NCBI RefSeq assembly: GCF_030272615.1
Contig: NW_026729140.1
Location: forward strand, 113,340 to 177,339
Length of the DNA stretch: 64,000 nucleotides
Reading direction: 5' to 3'
Origin: Cryptomeria japonica
Lineage: Eukaryota > Streptophyta > Pinopsida > Cupressales > Cupressaceae
Shown: positions 47,335-59,859 of the stretch, piece after piece
How the letters are laid out: each line of letters opens with the position of its first letter
Numbering within the stretch: the stretch's first letter is position 1
Translations under genes and position numbers: made by a program
The notes under the pieces: generated by a model
The model's input: the letters and a program-made list of their open reading frames with translations, nothing else
The model's database searches: none
Told to the model about the DNA's origin: nothing

Positions 47335-48118
47335 TATTGTTTTTAAGATAGTCGTATATGGGTCTGTATAATGGAGAGTCAGAACTGGTTAAGGCATAGA
47401 TAACGTGAGATGCGGAATGGTCATAGGCTGGGGAGAAAAGTTGCTCTACCAGAAACTCGTAATGACTTTGTTGCTTTGGAAATTGTAGCAGTGAAGCGAT
47501 AGTAGCCATTGCATCGGCTGTTCTATTGTCAAACCTTAGCATTTGTTCAAAGGTGATGTGTACAAAATATTGTTTGAAATCATCCACCATTCATTTGTAT
47601 GGTAGCAGTTTATTGTCTTTTGTCTGATAGTCATCGTTGATCTGATTGATGACTAGTTGTGAATCTCCGTAGACTTTCAATTCTGTGATTCTCCATTCCA
47701 CAACCATTTTCATCCCTGTAACCAGTGCCTCATATTCAACAATGTTATTTGTGCATGGAAACATGAGCCTATATGATCTTCGTATGGTGTGCCCGTCAGG
47801 AGTGATGAATAGAATGCTAGCGCTTGAGCCATGTTGAGTGTAGGAACCATCAAAGTATAGGGTCCATTTCTTGGTGGAAATAGCAAGCACATCCCTATCT
47901 GGAAATTCAATCTCCATTGGTTGTTTATCTGTTAATGGTGCATTGGCTAGTTGATCTACAATCACTTGTCCTTTGATAGCTCGTCGCTCTGTGTAGTGGG
48001 TATAAAATTCACTGAGAATCATTACCCATTTAGCCAATCTTCCAGTGAGAGCTGCTTTGCTGAGTAAGTACTTTAAAGGGTCAATTTTTGCTATGAGCTT
48101 GATTGTATGAGCTAGCAT
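47335..48118 (-). pseudogene. Second (archaeal-type) RNase H, copy B
   Basis: As 22300-22960 but with a longer open frame (47591-48118, 175 codons), because the upstream Arg codon of ERRAIKG is still CGA. It therefore shows the connection LTGRLAKWVMILSEF leading into the second RNase H. The TGA at 47591-47593 is shared. Confidence 0.85.
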
Positions 48119-49522
48119 GTAGTGTCAGAACTTTTGAGAAGCAAATACCACTATTAAACAAGCCTTCTCAATGAATGTATAATTGAGCTCATATCCATTT
48201 AAAGTTCTATTGATGTAATAGATAACTCGTTCCTTTCCTTCTTGATTTTCTTATGCTAAAAGTTCCCCCAGTGATATGTTTGTTGTTGATATGTAGAGAA
48301 TAAGTGGCTTCCTTGCTATGGGTGGTACTAGAACTAGCGGGTTCATTAGATATTGCTTGATTTGGTAGAATGATTCTGCACATTTGGCCTCCCATCTGAA
48401 TGGTACATTCTTATGTAGAAAATGATTGAATGGTAGACTTTTATCTGCTAATTGAGCAATGAAATGCCTGATTGACTGGAGCCGTCCTTGCAAGGATCTG
48501 AGTTGACTGATTTTCTTAGGTGGTGGCATCTTCGTGATGGTTTGTACCTTTACTGGATCTACTTTAATGCATTTTTTTGAGACAATATAGCCTAATAACT
48601 TTCCTGATGTAACCCCGAAGACACACTTCTTAGGGTTGAGCCTGACTTGAATTTTTTCCAATCTGTCAAAATTTTTTTCTAAGATGTCCAAATATTCTGC
48701 TCGAGTAAATGATTTAGCTAGTAAATCATCCACATAATCGTCCATAAAGGTATGCATCATGTCATGAAAGATTGTTGTCATTGCTCATTGATAAGTTGCC
48801 CTGGCATTCTTTAAGCCAAATGGCATGATATTCCAATAGTATGTTCTCCAAGGACAGGTAAATGTTGTTTTATCTTGATCCTCTGGAGCTATCTTGATTT
48901 GATTATAGCCAGAAAAACTATCCATTAGTTATAGCATTGCATGGCCTACTGTGAGGTCTACAATTATGTTGATACTGGGCAAAGGAAAGTCATCCTTTGG
49001 ACAAGCTTTGTTGACATCTCTAAAGTTGGTGCATATCTTGATGCTGCCATCTAGTTTTGAAACTGGCACAATGTTGGAAATCCATTCAGCATAGTCGATA
49101 GGTCAAATAAATCCGACGTCTAATAGTTTCTTTAGCTCAGCTTTGACCATGAGTGCTATGTGTGAATTCATCTTTCTCAATTTTTTCTTAACTGGCTTGG
49201 TTCCCAAAGAAATAGACAAGTGATGCATGATTAAGTGTGGATCAATCACAGGCATATCTGCATATGCCCAAGCAAAATTGATTTTCTTTTCTTTGAAAAA
49301 TTGGATAAACTCTGATCTTTCTTCCTTTGTCAAAGATTCTGATAGGTGTATGTTTTTGGTTGCTTCTATTGTACCAATGCTAATTGATTGATTGGATATG
49401 GGTGATCGCTCCTGATAATGTTTAGGAAGAGTGTCAAATCTCCCATGTTTGGGTGCCTTAAAAAGGTTTTCACCTGCAGATGCATCCTTTATTTTTACTT
49501 TTTTGTGATCTAGTGCTGCCAT
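48119..49522 (-). pseudogene. Gypsy reverse transcriptase and first RNase H, copy B, broken
   Basis: As 23080-24487, with YVDD at about 48725-48736 and the same three main stops. Few differences from copy A. Confidence 0.9.
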
Positions 49523-50638
49523 TGACTAGTTTTCAGCAGTAGATCCTTTATTTCATTCATTTTTGTGACTGAGAGACTTGCCACTGCCTCGATTGTAGAT
49601 GTCGTTACTTTGTTCACTGGTAGAGTCTATTTTTGGGTTGACGATACACAAGTAATGGATAATGGAATCATCATTTGTGAAAATTGGTATGTCACAATTT
49701 TCAGGTTCATCCTAGTCTATGAGGTCAGGAAAGATAAGTGGTAAAGGGTCATTGGGTGGGTCAAGTTCAGCTACTGTAAGTGTCAGGATGAAGGTCTCAT
49801 CATGGTTGGCTGGGATATTAAATAAGTTAATGATTTTGTCAAGGTCTTCGATGGTATCATGTTCCATGTAAACTTGCTTGTAATGTCACTGCTCGTTTTC
49901 CTTGGCATCATAGATATTTTGTGAACCAAATTCAAGTAGTCTAGGCTTTGTGCCTTGTTCTTCTTGAGAAATGGGTTTATGACTATCGTTTGCAGCAATA
50001 TCTTCAGTAATATTGGAACAACTGCCCCATTCATATTCATTTGAATCAGTTTCTGAGGTATTATCTTAGATTCTTGCAGTGTTGTGGACTTGTATGTTGT
50101 AGGGTGAAAACAAGTCTTTGATGATTGATACGAGTCTGGTAGTTTTCTTTGATTCTGTATTATATCCTACTTCTACTCTTTGCATTTAGTCATATAATGT
50201 CTCTCCTCGGGGAGTAATGAGGTTACCAGGGAGTGATTCTTCTTTGTTTGAAACCGGTTCTTGAACATGATGTACTTCTGCACAAGGTGCTTCTTTCTTT
50301 TGATTGACTGATTTCTCTTGATGTTTCTTTCCTTCCTGATATTCACGTTCCTTACGTATTGTCTTTATTGATTGAAATAGTACCTCCTTCCATGAGTCCT
50401 CCTTGTATTTCTTCTTTTCCTTCCATTGAGGTTTTTGGTATTTGCTTGGTGTCTTCTTTGGTGGTAGAGTGTGTTCATAGCCCAATCTGGTTTTGTTTTT
50501 ACAAAACTGGAAAGGACGATCTAATGGTTCTGTGACACCTTCTTGACACTTGTTGATAGCTCCTTTTCCATTGTATCCCATTTGTTGCATGATTAAGTAG
50601 CCTTTTCCATATAGTTGTGTTGATATAGCTACTTCCAT
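49523..50638 (-). pseudogene. Gypsy linker with G-patch-like segment, copy B
   Basis: As 24488-25603, with the same open segment 50638-50186 containing the G-patch-like motif. Confidence 0.65.
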
Positions 50639-50755
50639 TGTAGTTGCTCTGTCTTCTTCCTCATCCTTGTATAACCAACTAAGGATGTCTTTTTCCTCTG
50701 ATTCATGTGCTAATGTGCCTAGTTGAATGAATTTGCCATCAAACTTGGTGATGGG

Positions 50756-51490
50756 CTATGTTGCTTGATGTATTGATACTGAAGGTAACCCATGAGATTT
50801 AGGTGATGCTGGTAAGTTGGTTAGACATAGGGGTTCCAAAGAGTATTCTCCCATACCTTGTTCTTTGATTTTCATTTTCTGTTTGAAATCCATAGATAGT
50901 GGTTTAGACTTTTCTTGATGAAGATCTAGTGCAGGGAAAATTTGTTTTTCTTTGTTATGTGGAACTAAACTATCTTGGGTTGCCCACATAGCATTACAAT
51001 GTTTAAAAGGGTTATGATCTACTGATATAGACATTTTTTGTCCATTATAGGGGAACTTAGCACACTGGTGATAAGTAGAGGGTACTCCTTGCATTTCATG
51101 TATCAAAGGTTGACCCAATAAGATATTATATGTGAGCTCTATGTCTAAGACTTGGCACATAGTGTCCTTTTGTATTGGTCCCACTTGAATTGGTAACACA
51201 ACTATTCCTTTGGATGATCTTTCTTCATCATCATATGCTTTGATAGTGATCTTTTTGCATGGATCAATAGATTGCTCAGAGAAGCCTAATGCACAGATAA
51301 GTTTTAAGTTATAGATATTGAGTCCAGCTCCTCCATCTATTAATACTCTTTTGACTCGATGTTTGTAGACCAAGACTTCAATGTGGAGTGGAGTATTGTG
51401 TGGATGGCGTAATGAAATATTATCCTACTTGGAAAAGGTGAGATTATGAGGCCTTGTCATGTGAGCCACCATGGCTTGGAATTTGTCCAT
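50756..51490 (-). pseudogene. Gypsy aspartic protease, copy B
   Basis: As 25721-26455, with the IDGGA active site. A CAG upstream of the domain is TAG here (about 51426), so the open frame starts later than in copy A. Confidence 0.87.
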
Positions 51491-51499
51491 ATCCTGATC

Positions 51500-53786
51500 C
51501 TAGGGTACAATTGTTTCCAATAGTGCTTGTTCAAAGATGTCCTTGTGTTTTGGTGAAAGTTTCAGCAACTCAAGTATAGATATTTAAGCAGAAGTTTTGT
51601 GCAGTTGAGTGACCAGGTCATATTGAATCTTAGGTATGCTGCTTTTTGCTGATGTATGTCCCTTCAAGACATATTTTTGAGCTCTGGTGGTTACATTGAT
51701 TGATTCATGTTTTCATTTGTCCTTGATTGTAATAACATTTACTTGATTATCCTCAGCTGATATATGATTCATGGTGTTATTGTATATGTGATTGATACGA
51801 GCTCCACATGTATCATTTGAGGTTGAAGCTCCATCCTTGTTGTAGTTTGGAAGAGGATTCTTAACGGCACCATGGTCACCATTTGTCTTGAGACCATCGA
51901 CTGTTAAATCTCCCCTATCAATCATGTCTTGAACAATGTTTTTCAGTCTCATGCAATCATTTGTTTGATGTCCTTTGTTTTGATGAAAATCACAAAAGTG
52001 TGAGTCATTCCACCAGGGTGGTTTGATTTGTGGTTCAAAGTTATTGATTGATGGTAAGGAGATAATTTTGTTTGCCAGGAGTTCTCTGAATTCTGACTCG
52101 AATGATTTCCCTAATGGTGTGTAGATGTTTTTTGTAAAGTTGTTGGTGTTACCTCATGAGATTGTATTAGGTCCTCGATTCATGTTATTGTTTTGGGTAT
52201 TGTTGGTGTTGTTAAGATGATCTTGATTGATAGTTGGTGCATAAGTATTAGTACCTCGGTTAGCACCTTTTTTATTCTTGGTAGCCTGAGGATTACCTGA
52301 TAAAGCTAACACTGCTTGCTTGGATTTCACATCATAAGTTTGGTTTCCTCCTTCATTTCCAGTGTTTTTATTTCTGGTCCAAAACCTGGATTTGTCTAAG
52401 TTGTTGTTATTTTGGTTATTGTAATTAGAGTTGGATGAATTCGTCCCTTCTTTGAAAAATTTCAATGTTCCTTTCTTGACACATGCCTCCTCTACTTGGA
52501 TGCCATTTTCAATCAATTTAGCAAAAGATAGTATGAATTGGAGTTTGAGTATGTAACTCATCTCACTATTTAAATTGTCAATGAAAATTTCCATCTTTTT
52601 CTTTTCAGGCACATCTTGAGGATATCTTGAGACTATTGGTCGCCAACGTTGAAGGAACACCATGAATGTTTTGTTGTTTTTCTATTTGGTATTGCAGGCA
52701 TCTAGAATGGTGATGGCATGTTGAATGTTGTAGGAATATCGAGTTATGAATTTGTTGACTAACTCATCAAAGGATTTGACAGGAGGTGTGATTTTAGATA
52801 ACCATTCCATTGTTTGCCCTCCCAAGCTTCTTGGAAATAATCTCATTAAATAAGTGTCATCATGGTCAAATTCCAAGCTCATGGTACAAAATTCTTGGAC
52901 ATGATCACGAGGATCGCCTTTCCCATCATATTTGTCAAATCTGGGAATGTCTGAATTTGGGGGAAAAGGTACCATGTTTAACCTTCTGTCAAAAGAATAA
53001 GGACAAATTTCATTCAAGGAATATCGTACTGTTGATCCTTGTTGCATGTCTTGCATCTATTTTTGTAGCATTTGCATTTTCTATGTAAGAGAAACCAAGG
53101 GTGCATTCATTTTCTGAGGGAAGATTTCTTCCCTCACATTGTTTCTAGTTTGGAATGGCGTGTGTAGCGACATGTTTTTCTCCAGGATGTTTTGCTCAGG
53201 TAAGTTTTGTTCAGGTATGTTTTGTGCTCAGGCTCACGTGCTTCCTCCTCTCTTTGTTGTTCTTGATAAGCATAATGTTGAGACCTTGTTCTAAATATAT
53301 CAGTATCGAAGTCTTCAGGGAGTTTAACTCCTTTTCTCCTGAGCATGAGTAGGTATTTTTATTTGTCGATTTCCATGAGTTTTTCCACAAGTTTTTGAAA
53401 TGAAGCGCTTTCTTAACACTCTTGGAGGAGTTCCTCAAAAGTTTATGTAACTTCTAGATTTAGATATTCGAAAAGATTTGATAATCTTTGACCCATACTG
53501 GACTCTAGTTGTGTTTCGCTTTGCTTGTTTCATTGAGAGCGAGTAATAACGGGCATCTAGTAGAAAATTTCTCTGACAAATGGAACAAACTCCTCTTCGA
53601 TGTTTTGCTCAGGGGTTGTTCAAATCGAGGTATGTTGTAAGTGATGCACACTTCTGGGAAGAAAGCTGGATTGATCTTTCCTCCTTGATTTAGGTGTTGG
53701 TTGAATGCCACTTTTTGACATAATTCCCTACTCCTCAATGGTTCCTCATCAAATTCGTTTGTTTTGTCTTGAAAATACAAGCGCAT
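51500..53786 (-). pseudogene. Gypsy gag, copy B, complete extent but broken
   Basis: From the 5' side: N-terminal frame 53786-53505; a degenerate part; frame 53056-52682 with IPRFDKYDGKGDPRDHVQEF, the start of the retrotransposon gag capsid domain, and MEWLSKITPPVKSFDELVNK; a TAG; then MVFLQRWRPIVSRYPQDVPE to the Asn-rich stretch (52663-52154); and the C-x2-H-x4-H-x4-C knuckle near 51980. Private stops in copy B include TAA near 51592 and TGA near 51716, where copy A has CAA codons. Confidence 0.85.
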
Positions 53787-54305
53787 ATGACAGAGGAATG
53801 TTCAATGAGATTTGAAGAGTTAGCAATTGATGTATAAAAACCTATTCCTTTTGGCAAGTTTCAGAGAACTGGGTTGTTGTTTCCTCAACTTAGTGTTATG
53901 ATAAATACTCTTTCTTCTTAGAATATGAGGATTAGTCATGGACAAGCGATCAATGGTTTCCTTTAATTTTTTTTGGATTCAAGATATCTTGTTTAGAAAC
54001 TTAAGTTTTACATTATCAAATGAAGGTTTAGATGCCCCCTCATGACAAAGTGTGTCAAATGATATGGAATAAGAACTTTCCCGATATGGAAAGATGATTT
54101 AACAACTTGGAGTTTGAAACAAGTATGTTTTTGGGATAAAAATCCATTTTATTGAAGGACCTTTTGACACTTGTGATAGTATTTCCCGATTTTGATAGGA
54201 GAGATGTGTTTTATCTCTTGACTAGTTTTTGGATTTTGACAACTTTGTTTTAAGGAAAACATGCTTTTGGAGTAGTTTTGATACTCTGATGTCGATTATG
54301 GTTTG

Positions 54306-54566
54306 GTTTGAAAGGCTATGCGCTGATGTGTCCTATCAATGCGCTAACAACTGATCTTAATGTGCTAGTGTTTGGTCTCAACACGCTAGACTATTTTTTG
54401 AAAGTGCTAAGGTTAAATCTGTTTATTTGGGATTGATTATGTGCTAAAGTTCAGTACTGATGCACTATGCTAAAGCTTGCATGTGCTAAAATGTGATTCC
54501 AAAGCGCTAAGATGTTTCTCTTATGTGCTAAACTATCCTGATAGTTTTGACTTGGTAGTTTTTTGT
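54306..54566. repeat. Interspersed ATGCGCTA/ATGTGCTA motif array, copy B
   Basis: Same array as 28280-28540. Confidence 0.7.
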
Positions 54567-56044
54567 GATTTGTGAACTTTGTCTGAATGATGATGGATGA
54601 TTTTCTGAAGTAAAAAATGAAAGCATAGCACAAAAGAGATAACCACCTTGGCTAGTCTAAACAATGAGTGTATGTTTTGCGAGGATGTGTTCAAATCCCC
54701 AGTGTTTTAACAGGTTTGGATACAAACAATACAATTCAATCAGACTCTTTACTCAAGGGTCATCAATAATACCATAGCTCACTAGTCTCGATACTCCGTT
54801 AGCTCAAACAACCTTGTCACCCCCTACGAGGCACCCATTTTTTTGCCTTTTGCCAAAAATTAACTCAAAGTGAATTGCTTCACAATTGAGTAGTTATCTT
54901 GGGAGATATATGGTGAGTAATCTTGGGGGCGAATTCTTCCCCACCCTTGCACTATAATACTGCAAATGTTTGGACATTGACTCGGCTCAAAGTTTCTAAA
55001 GCTAAAGTTCGTAATCAGGCTTCTCGTTCAGCCGTTAGTGATAAACTCCCTAAGGAGGCTTCCCAACCTTTAGAACAAAGGCTTTACATATCGTAAAGAT
55101 AATGGGGGAAGGCTAATCATTGCGTGCAATAGTTGAAAAGGACTTTCCTCACTTTCCACTTTTGATTATAGTGGGTTGGAACACTTGGCATCAAAGTCAT
55201 TCCCCACTTAGGTCGTTCCCCTCAGACCGACCAAAGAATGGCTTTAAGAGTTGTTCAACTCCTCGGGAGGGAAGGCCTGCAAAAGGTTTTAATGCTTAAA
55301 AACATTGAAAGCATAAGAGTGGTTTATCTTTTTGATCACCTAGTTAAGGGGAGAGCATATACCTTCCACTTTCGAAGCGAAGCACACAAGTGTTCTTTTT
55401 AACCTTTTATTGCAATTATTTGGTAAAACCTATATGGAGATATTGCTCCACAAAAACATGGTGTTCATTTTATTTCATCAAATCAATGATTATCCGATCT
55501 AAAAAATGAAACCTGGTCAACAAAGCAAAACTTTGATTTTGGTCAACAAAATAAATCGACAAAGGGGAAGAACTTCCCTCTTTAACTTTGAATAAAATTG
55601 GACAAGTGTGGTTCTTCTACCTTGCAAAAATTTATAAGTTGATCCTTTTATACAGCAAAGGATGGTGAGGTTCTTTTTAAAGCTCTTTTTGCAAAATGAA
55701 AAATTGTTTGTCCTTTTTAGATGCCCAAATGAAAGTTTTCTCCTAGGAAAGCAAGAAAGATTTTTGTTGTGGTTCTTTTTAAGTTCCCAAATAAGGTGTG
55801 AGTTCAATTTTGAACTTTAAACAAGAAATGAAAGAAATTTAAATTTTTAACTAACTTAGCTAAGTTAGTAAAAAAAAATTTCAATTACTTTAAATCTAGC
55901 ATAAATAAAAATAAGCTCCAAACCTGCAATTAAACCATTAGTAACCTGCAAAACAAATAGTTAATCAGTTAGCAAAATGATGGTTTTGTGGACTTCCAAA
56001 AGTCTAACTTTTGAGTTCTCTGTAACAAATCATTTTATGTCTTC

Positions 56045-56290
56045 TGTCTGTGATGCGCTACAGAATATAATGTACATGCTACAGAATGCCCTGGAGGCGC
56101 TATCAGACAGACCCTACGCGCTAAACTGATTTCCAAATGCACTGGACTATTAAATTCCGGTGTTGAAAACTACAATAATAATTTTAAAAATTCTATGCGT
56201 AGAGAAAGGGTTTCTTTGTGCTAGGAAACAAGTCTAACATGCCAAACAGTATACCGTATGTGTTGAAGGTTTGACCAGATGCGCTAAGAA
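56045..56290. repeat. Interspersed GCGCTA motif array next to the 5' LTR
   Basis: GATGCGCTACAG, ACATGCTACAG, GAGGCGCTATC, TACGCGCTAAAC, TTTGTGCTAGG and GATGCGCTAAG recur here. Same orientation as 54306-54566, opposite to 16530-16975. Confidence 0.65.
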
Positions 56291-56375
56291 AAGTCCCGAA
56301 CACACCAATTCTTGTTTCCCACGTACCTGCAAAGTTGGTGAAACTCAAAAACTAATTTGATTAATGGGGTTGAGC

Positions 56376-56393
56376 CCCACATTGGGGGCGAGA
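56376..56393 (-). other. Candidate primer binding site of the Gypsy element
   Basis: The minus strand directly after the 5' LTR reads TCTCGCCCCCAATGTGG, close to the GGCGCCCAATGTGGGGC form seen after LTRs of many plant Gypsy elements, with decay. The tRNA cannot be assigned. Confidence 0.4.
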
Positions 56394-56395
56394 AA

Positions 56396-57872
56396 TGTAT
56401 GCGGGAAAAGTGGTTCAATGAAATCCAAAATGTGAAAATATTCAAAGACTTGCCCACACACCCATGGGACTCTTGGTGCATGTTATGGAGCCATGAGGAA
56501 TGGCTCAACTTCCCAAGGAGTGTTCCATGGTTCTCTATCTCACAAGGTCCCTCAAGCCAATGCCTTTTCTCTCAGACCATTGAGCAAAGTGACTTAGGGA
56601 TGATGAATGCAAGAACAAGGGATGCTTTTGATTGAATTTAGTATGGATGCATCCTATTTATGCATGATTCTAGTAAATGAACTAAACTAGATGATAAGAT
56701 GACAAGGTTAGTAAAAATACTATCCTAACATGATATATTAGCTATATGATTTAATCTAAGATGATAGAAATACTCTAAAATGATTATTAGATTTATTTCT
56801 ATTACAAAGAGAGGCTAAATGCTTGTTAAAATTAAGTATAAGTATGATGCTAAAGACTTGGATTCTTTTTGAAATGGAGGAATGAGAGCTCTACTTATTG
56901 AAGAAACAGGGCAATGGATGGTCAGGATTGAAGGATTTGATCAAGGGTCAGGATTGAAAGCTATCAATCCATGTTTACAATTCTCACCAATGAAATGGTG
57001 ACAATTGTCAATATAAAACTACTTGAGAGGAGACGTAAGAAGCATTAAATGCTTGAGAAGACCTCATGGTTCCCTTAGAAGGTAAAGGTTAAGGTTAGGT
57101 TAAGGTTTTCCATTGGATAAAGCTTTTACCCAAAGGGTAAACTCTTGTGCAAGGGTTAAAGGGATAACCATGGTCAAAGCAATGCATGCTTGATGAGACC
57201 CCTCGGTTAGATGAGGGTTGAGTTAGGCAAAAAGTCTCTAACCATACCACAAAAGGTTAGTTAACCATTAATGGTTTGAAAGAATTTGGGGACAAATTTG
57301 TAAGAGTCCTTCCAAATTTGGGGGTTTTCAACAAGTTAGCTTGTTGAAGGCATAAAGGCTTTAATGCCTTTGGAAGACTTTACTCCAACTTTGAGAAGTG
57401 ACCTCCTCAAATTTATGGAAAGGGGATAATTGAAAGGTTTAGATTAATTGATTCGGATTAGATAGATTCTAGAAGAATTTAGGAAGAGGGTTAGGAGGCA
57501 AGTGGGAGATGTAGGAAAATGCAAGTGGGTGAGGGATAATAGGATTTAATTAAAATAAATTGCTTTATTTCATTTTGGTTGCAAGTTGGGGATTTAAATA
57601 AGTTAGATTTATTTAATTGGGGTGAAGTATTTAATTAAATGTAAATTTAATTAAAAAGTAGAGACAAGGGATTTAATTAAATAAAATAATTTATTCAATT
57701 AAATGATATAAAAGGCTTAAGTGAATTTAAATAAATAAATAAAATAATTTATTTAATTTAAATAGAGGAATGTGGGTGATTTAATTAAATTAGATATAAC
57801 TAAATAGAGGAATGAGAATAAAATGAACATTAAATATTCATTTAGGAATATGGTCATTTTTATATGTCTGCA
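56396..57872 (-). repeat. Right (5') LTR of the Gypsy element
   Basis: TGTATGCGGGAAAAG to ATATGTCTGCA on the plus strand, 1477 bp against 1448 bp for the left LTR. Followed at once by AGAAG. Confidence 0.85.
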
Positions 57873-57877
57873 AGAAG
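57873..57877. repeat. Target-site duplication AGAAG, right side
   Basis: Second copy of the target site, followed by CACAAATAC as in the empty paralogous site near 8833. Confidence 0.8.
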
Positions 57878-58559
57878 CACAAATACTTTTCTATCTTTCG
57901 CCTATACAACACTTCCAAATAGATTAAGAAACTATAGGAAGCTTGTAAAGTGTGATTAAACGGGATTCCATTAATTACATCAATTACTTGATTTTATGTC
58001 AAGGTTATAAGACTAGAAGAGTCGCACTAAATAAATTGTACTTGCAAAATTATGTAACCATTGATTTTAGCTTACTACATTGATTCAAACAAATGAATTG
58101 AAGAATTCTAATATTCAGAATAAATTATCTAATCGAAATCTAGGGCAATCTATTTGTTTCAGAGTTTCTAGTGATGATAGATAACTTCACATAATCAATA
58201 GAATTGCATTAATAACTCAGTTTTGTAAAGATTTTTGCATTAATAACATAATTTATAACTTTTTTTTATATACACTTTAGACTCTTAGAATGGCAAGTGA
58301 AAATTATTTAGCACATATGATATGAAGATCCTACACAATGTTATTGGAAAGATTCCCACGTACAAATCAGAATTGCTAGTTGTTTGTCACTAAAGACAAT
58401 GAGAGCTAGGAAGAATTACAACTTGCCAGTTGAATGCACCATCGTAGCATGGAAAAGTGACCACACATACTATAGAAAAACACACATTGAAGGGATATGT
58501 ACAATTCATTAAATCTCATTACACATCAACATGCAGTTAGTGCTATCGTGAAGAAGGGA
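57873..58559. repeat. Peptide-locus flank, third copy, right part
   Basis: Continues 13110-14465 and matches 8828-9500 (for example CACAATGTTATTGGAAAGAT and TGTCACTAAAGACAATGAGA). Cut at 58564 by the small LTR element and resumed at 61936. Confidence 0.87.
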
Positions 58560-58564
58560 CTTAC
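58560..58564. repeat. Target-site duplication CTTAC, left side of the small LTR element
   Basis: CTTAC precedes the TG of the 5' LTR and follows the CA of the 3' LTR (61931-61935). Confidence 0.88.
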
Positions 58565-58823
58565 TGTTGGGTATGTGAAGCCCAACGGTCACATGACTGT
58601 TCGACTTCTCCAAACTCTTCATTTCATATCTAATATGTTTATATAAATGGTTGTGTGTAGCCCATACTAGATGTACTATGTATTTGGATATTTGTTAATA
58701 AGATAATTCCCTGCATTTCTAGTGGACATAACCACTTAGTGGTGAACCACGTTAAACCTTGCGTTGTGTGTTTTCTTTTTCTGTTTTATTGTTTTCGATT
58801 CTCTGCTCGTTTTAATCTCTACA
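58565..58823 (+). repeat. 5' LTR of the small element
   Basis: Starts TGTTGGGTATGTGAAG, ends AATCTCTACA. GTTTATATAAATGG near 58637 is a plausible TATA box. Pairs with 61673-61930. Confidence 0.93.
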
Positions 58824-58825
58824 AT

Positions 58826-58838
58826 TGGTATCAAAGCC
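58826..58838 (+). other. Primer binding site, initiator-Met tRNA type
   Basis: TGGTATCAAAGCC, two bases after the 5' LTR. This is the usual Copia primer site, complementary to the 3' end of the initiator tRNA-Met. Confidence 0.88.
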
Positions 58839-59859
58839 ATGTTGGCTTGAGAAGAGATGGAGGAAGAAGGAGAAGGTAAAATTTATAACTTCTAAGGCAG
58901 TTTTACATTCCATGTAAAACTATGCTTCAAGCACCGTGTACATTGGTAGGATGGCTGGAAGAAAGAGGGGAACTCAGTTGAAGAGGAGAATCTAGTGAAA
59001 GAAAAGGATGTTGGGATTCTTATTTGCTCTCCTCTTGAGCTAGTTTTGGCACTTATTGGCCAAACTGTTAATGGCTGGGAAGTTATTGGCATTCATGTGG
59101 TGAACGTTGAACGCTGTGATAGTCCCTATATAGACACTGAAATTTCCAAGTAGAAAGATGCTAGAAAAGAGGTTGTTGTTGAAGATGATGAACCTAAGAG
59201 ATTATAGGATGAAGAGTGTATGCCATCGGAAACCCAAGTTGAAACTGCTATTGACTCCCAAGATGAGGAGAGTGTAGATTGGAGTGAGGTAGCAGAGCAA
59301 GGAGGTCTGGGAGAAATTATGGCTTCGGAAAGCTCTGCAGATGGCATGGCCCTGGAAAAAATAAAGAGGCACTCAGATGATGATGACAACCTTTGCACAC
59401 ATAATTTCATAGAAACCTACGAGCCTATGGACTTAGATGAAGAAGTGCATAGACAATTTTCTAGTTTAAAGCAAAAGCAGCCATTGATAGGAGCAGAGGA
59501 CAATGGGCATTATTCCAAGTGGTTTAAGGTGTCACAAGCAGAGAAGGGAGACATGGCTTACCAACTTGATTTGATGGATATGGATGATAGTGTCAATGTG
59601 GATGATGAGCAACCTAAGATTGAGGGGAGCTACATGAAGAAGGTAAACAAATCATTGCAGATGGAGGAGAGCACGCTGAATTCATGGAATAATACCCCAA
59701 AGAAGTTTTTGATGTGTGCTTATGCGAATGTGGCTTTGTGTTCATTGCTTATGATGTAACATGATAGGATTTGGGAACTTTACTTGCAATTCATGAGTCA
59801 AAACAGAGTGTCAGTAGAAACATCTCCATACGAGATATTAAATGAAATTGTGAGTGTGT

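Larger units (their letters stand above)
41817..56395 (-). mobile_element. Gypsy internal region, copy B (retains full gag region and joins the 5' LTR)
   Basis: Collinear with 16804-29390 (offset 25013, then 25035, then 26026) and continuing to the right LTR. It is the more complete copy on the 5' side and lacks the outermost 3' region and left LTR. Most nonsense codons are shared with copy A; some are private. Confidence 0.9.
53787..56395 (-). other. Gypsy 5' leader, copy B
   Basis: Non-coding leader from gag to the 5' LTR. 53787-55423 matches copy A; 55424-56395 has no copy A counterpart because the duplication junction removed it. Contains motif arrays at 54306-54566 and 56045-56290. A 96-codon frame at 55517-55807 is not called. 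Confidence 0.65.
14466..57872 (-). mobile_element. Large Ty3/Gypsy element (Tat-like) with an internal genomic duplication
   Basis: Bounded by similar LTRs (14466-15913 and 56396-57872), each with TG/CA ends, and by AGAAG on both sides. Read on the minus strand the coding order is gag, protease, RT, RNase H, a second (archaeal-type) RNase H, integrase, then a long 3' region with an antisense plant-mobile-domain frame. The dual RNase H and the long extra region point to the Tat lineage. The element is present as a truncated internal copy A (15914-29390) and internal copy B (41817-56395) separated by 12.4 kb of other DNA. Joining 14466-16803 with 41817-57872 gives an original length of about 18.4 kb. 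All genes are broken. Confidence 0.82.

Noticed and set aside
56357-56635. 92-codon frame at the Gypsy right LTR
   Set aside because: Lies across the LTR boundary; the left LTR copy does not conserve the frame.
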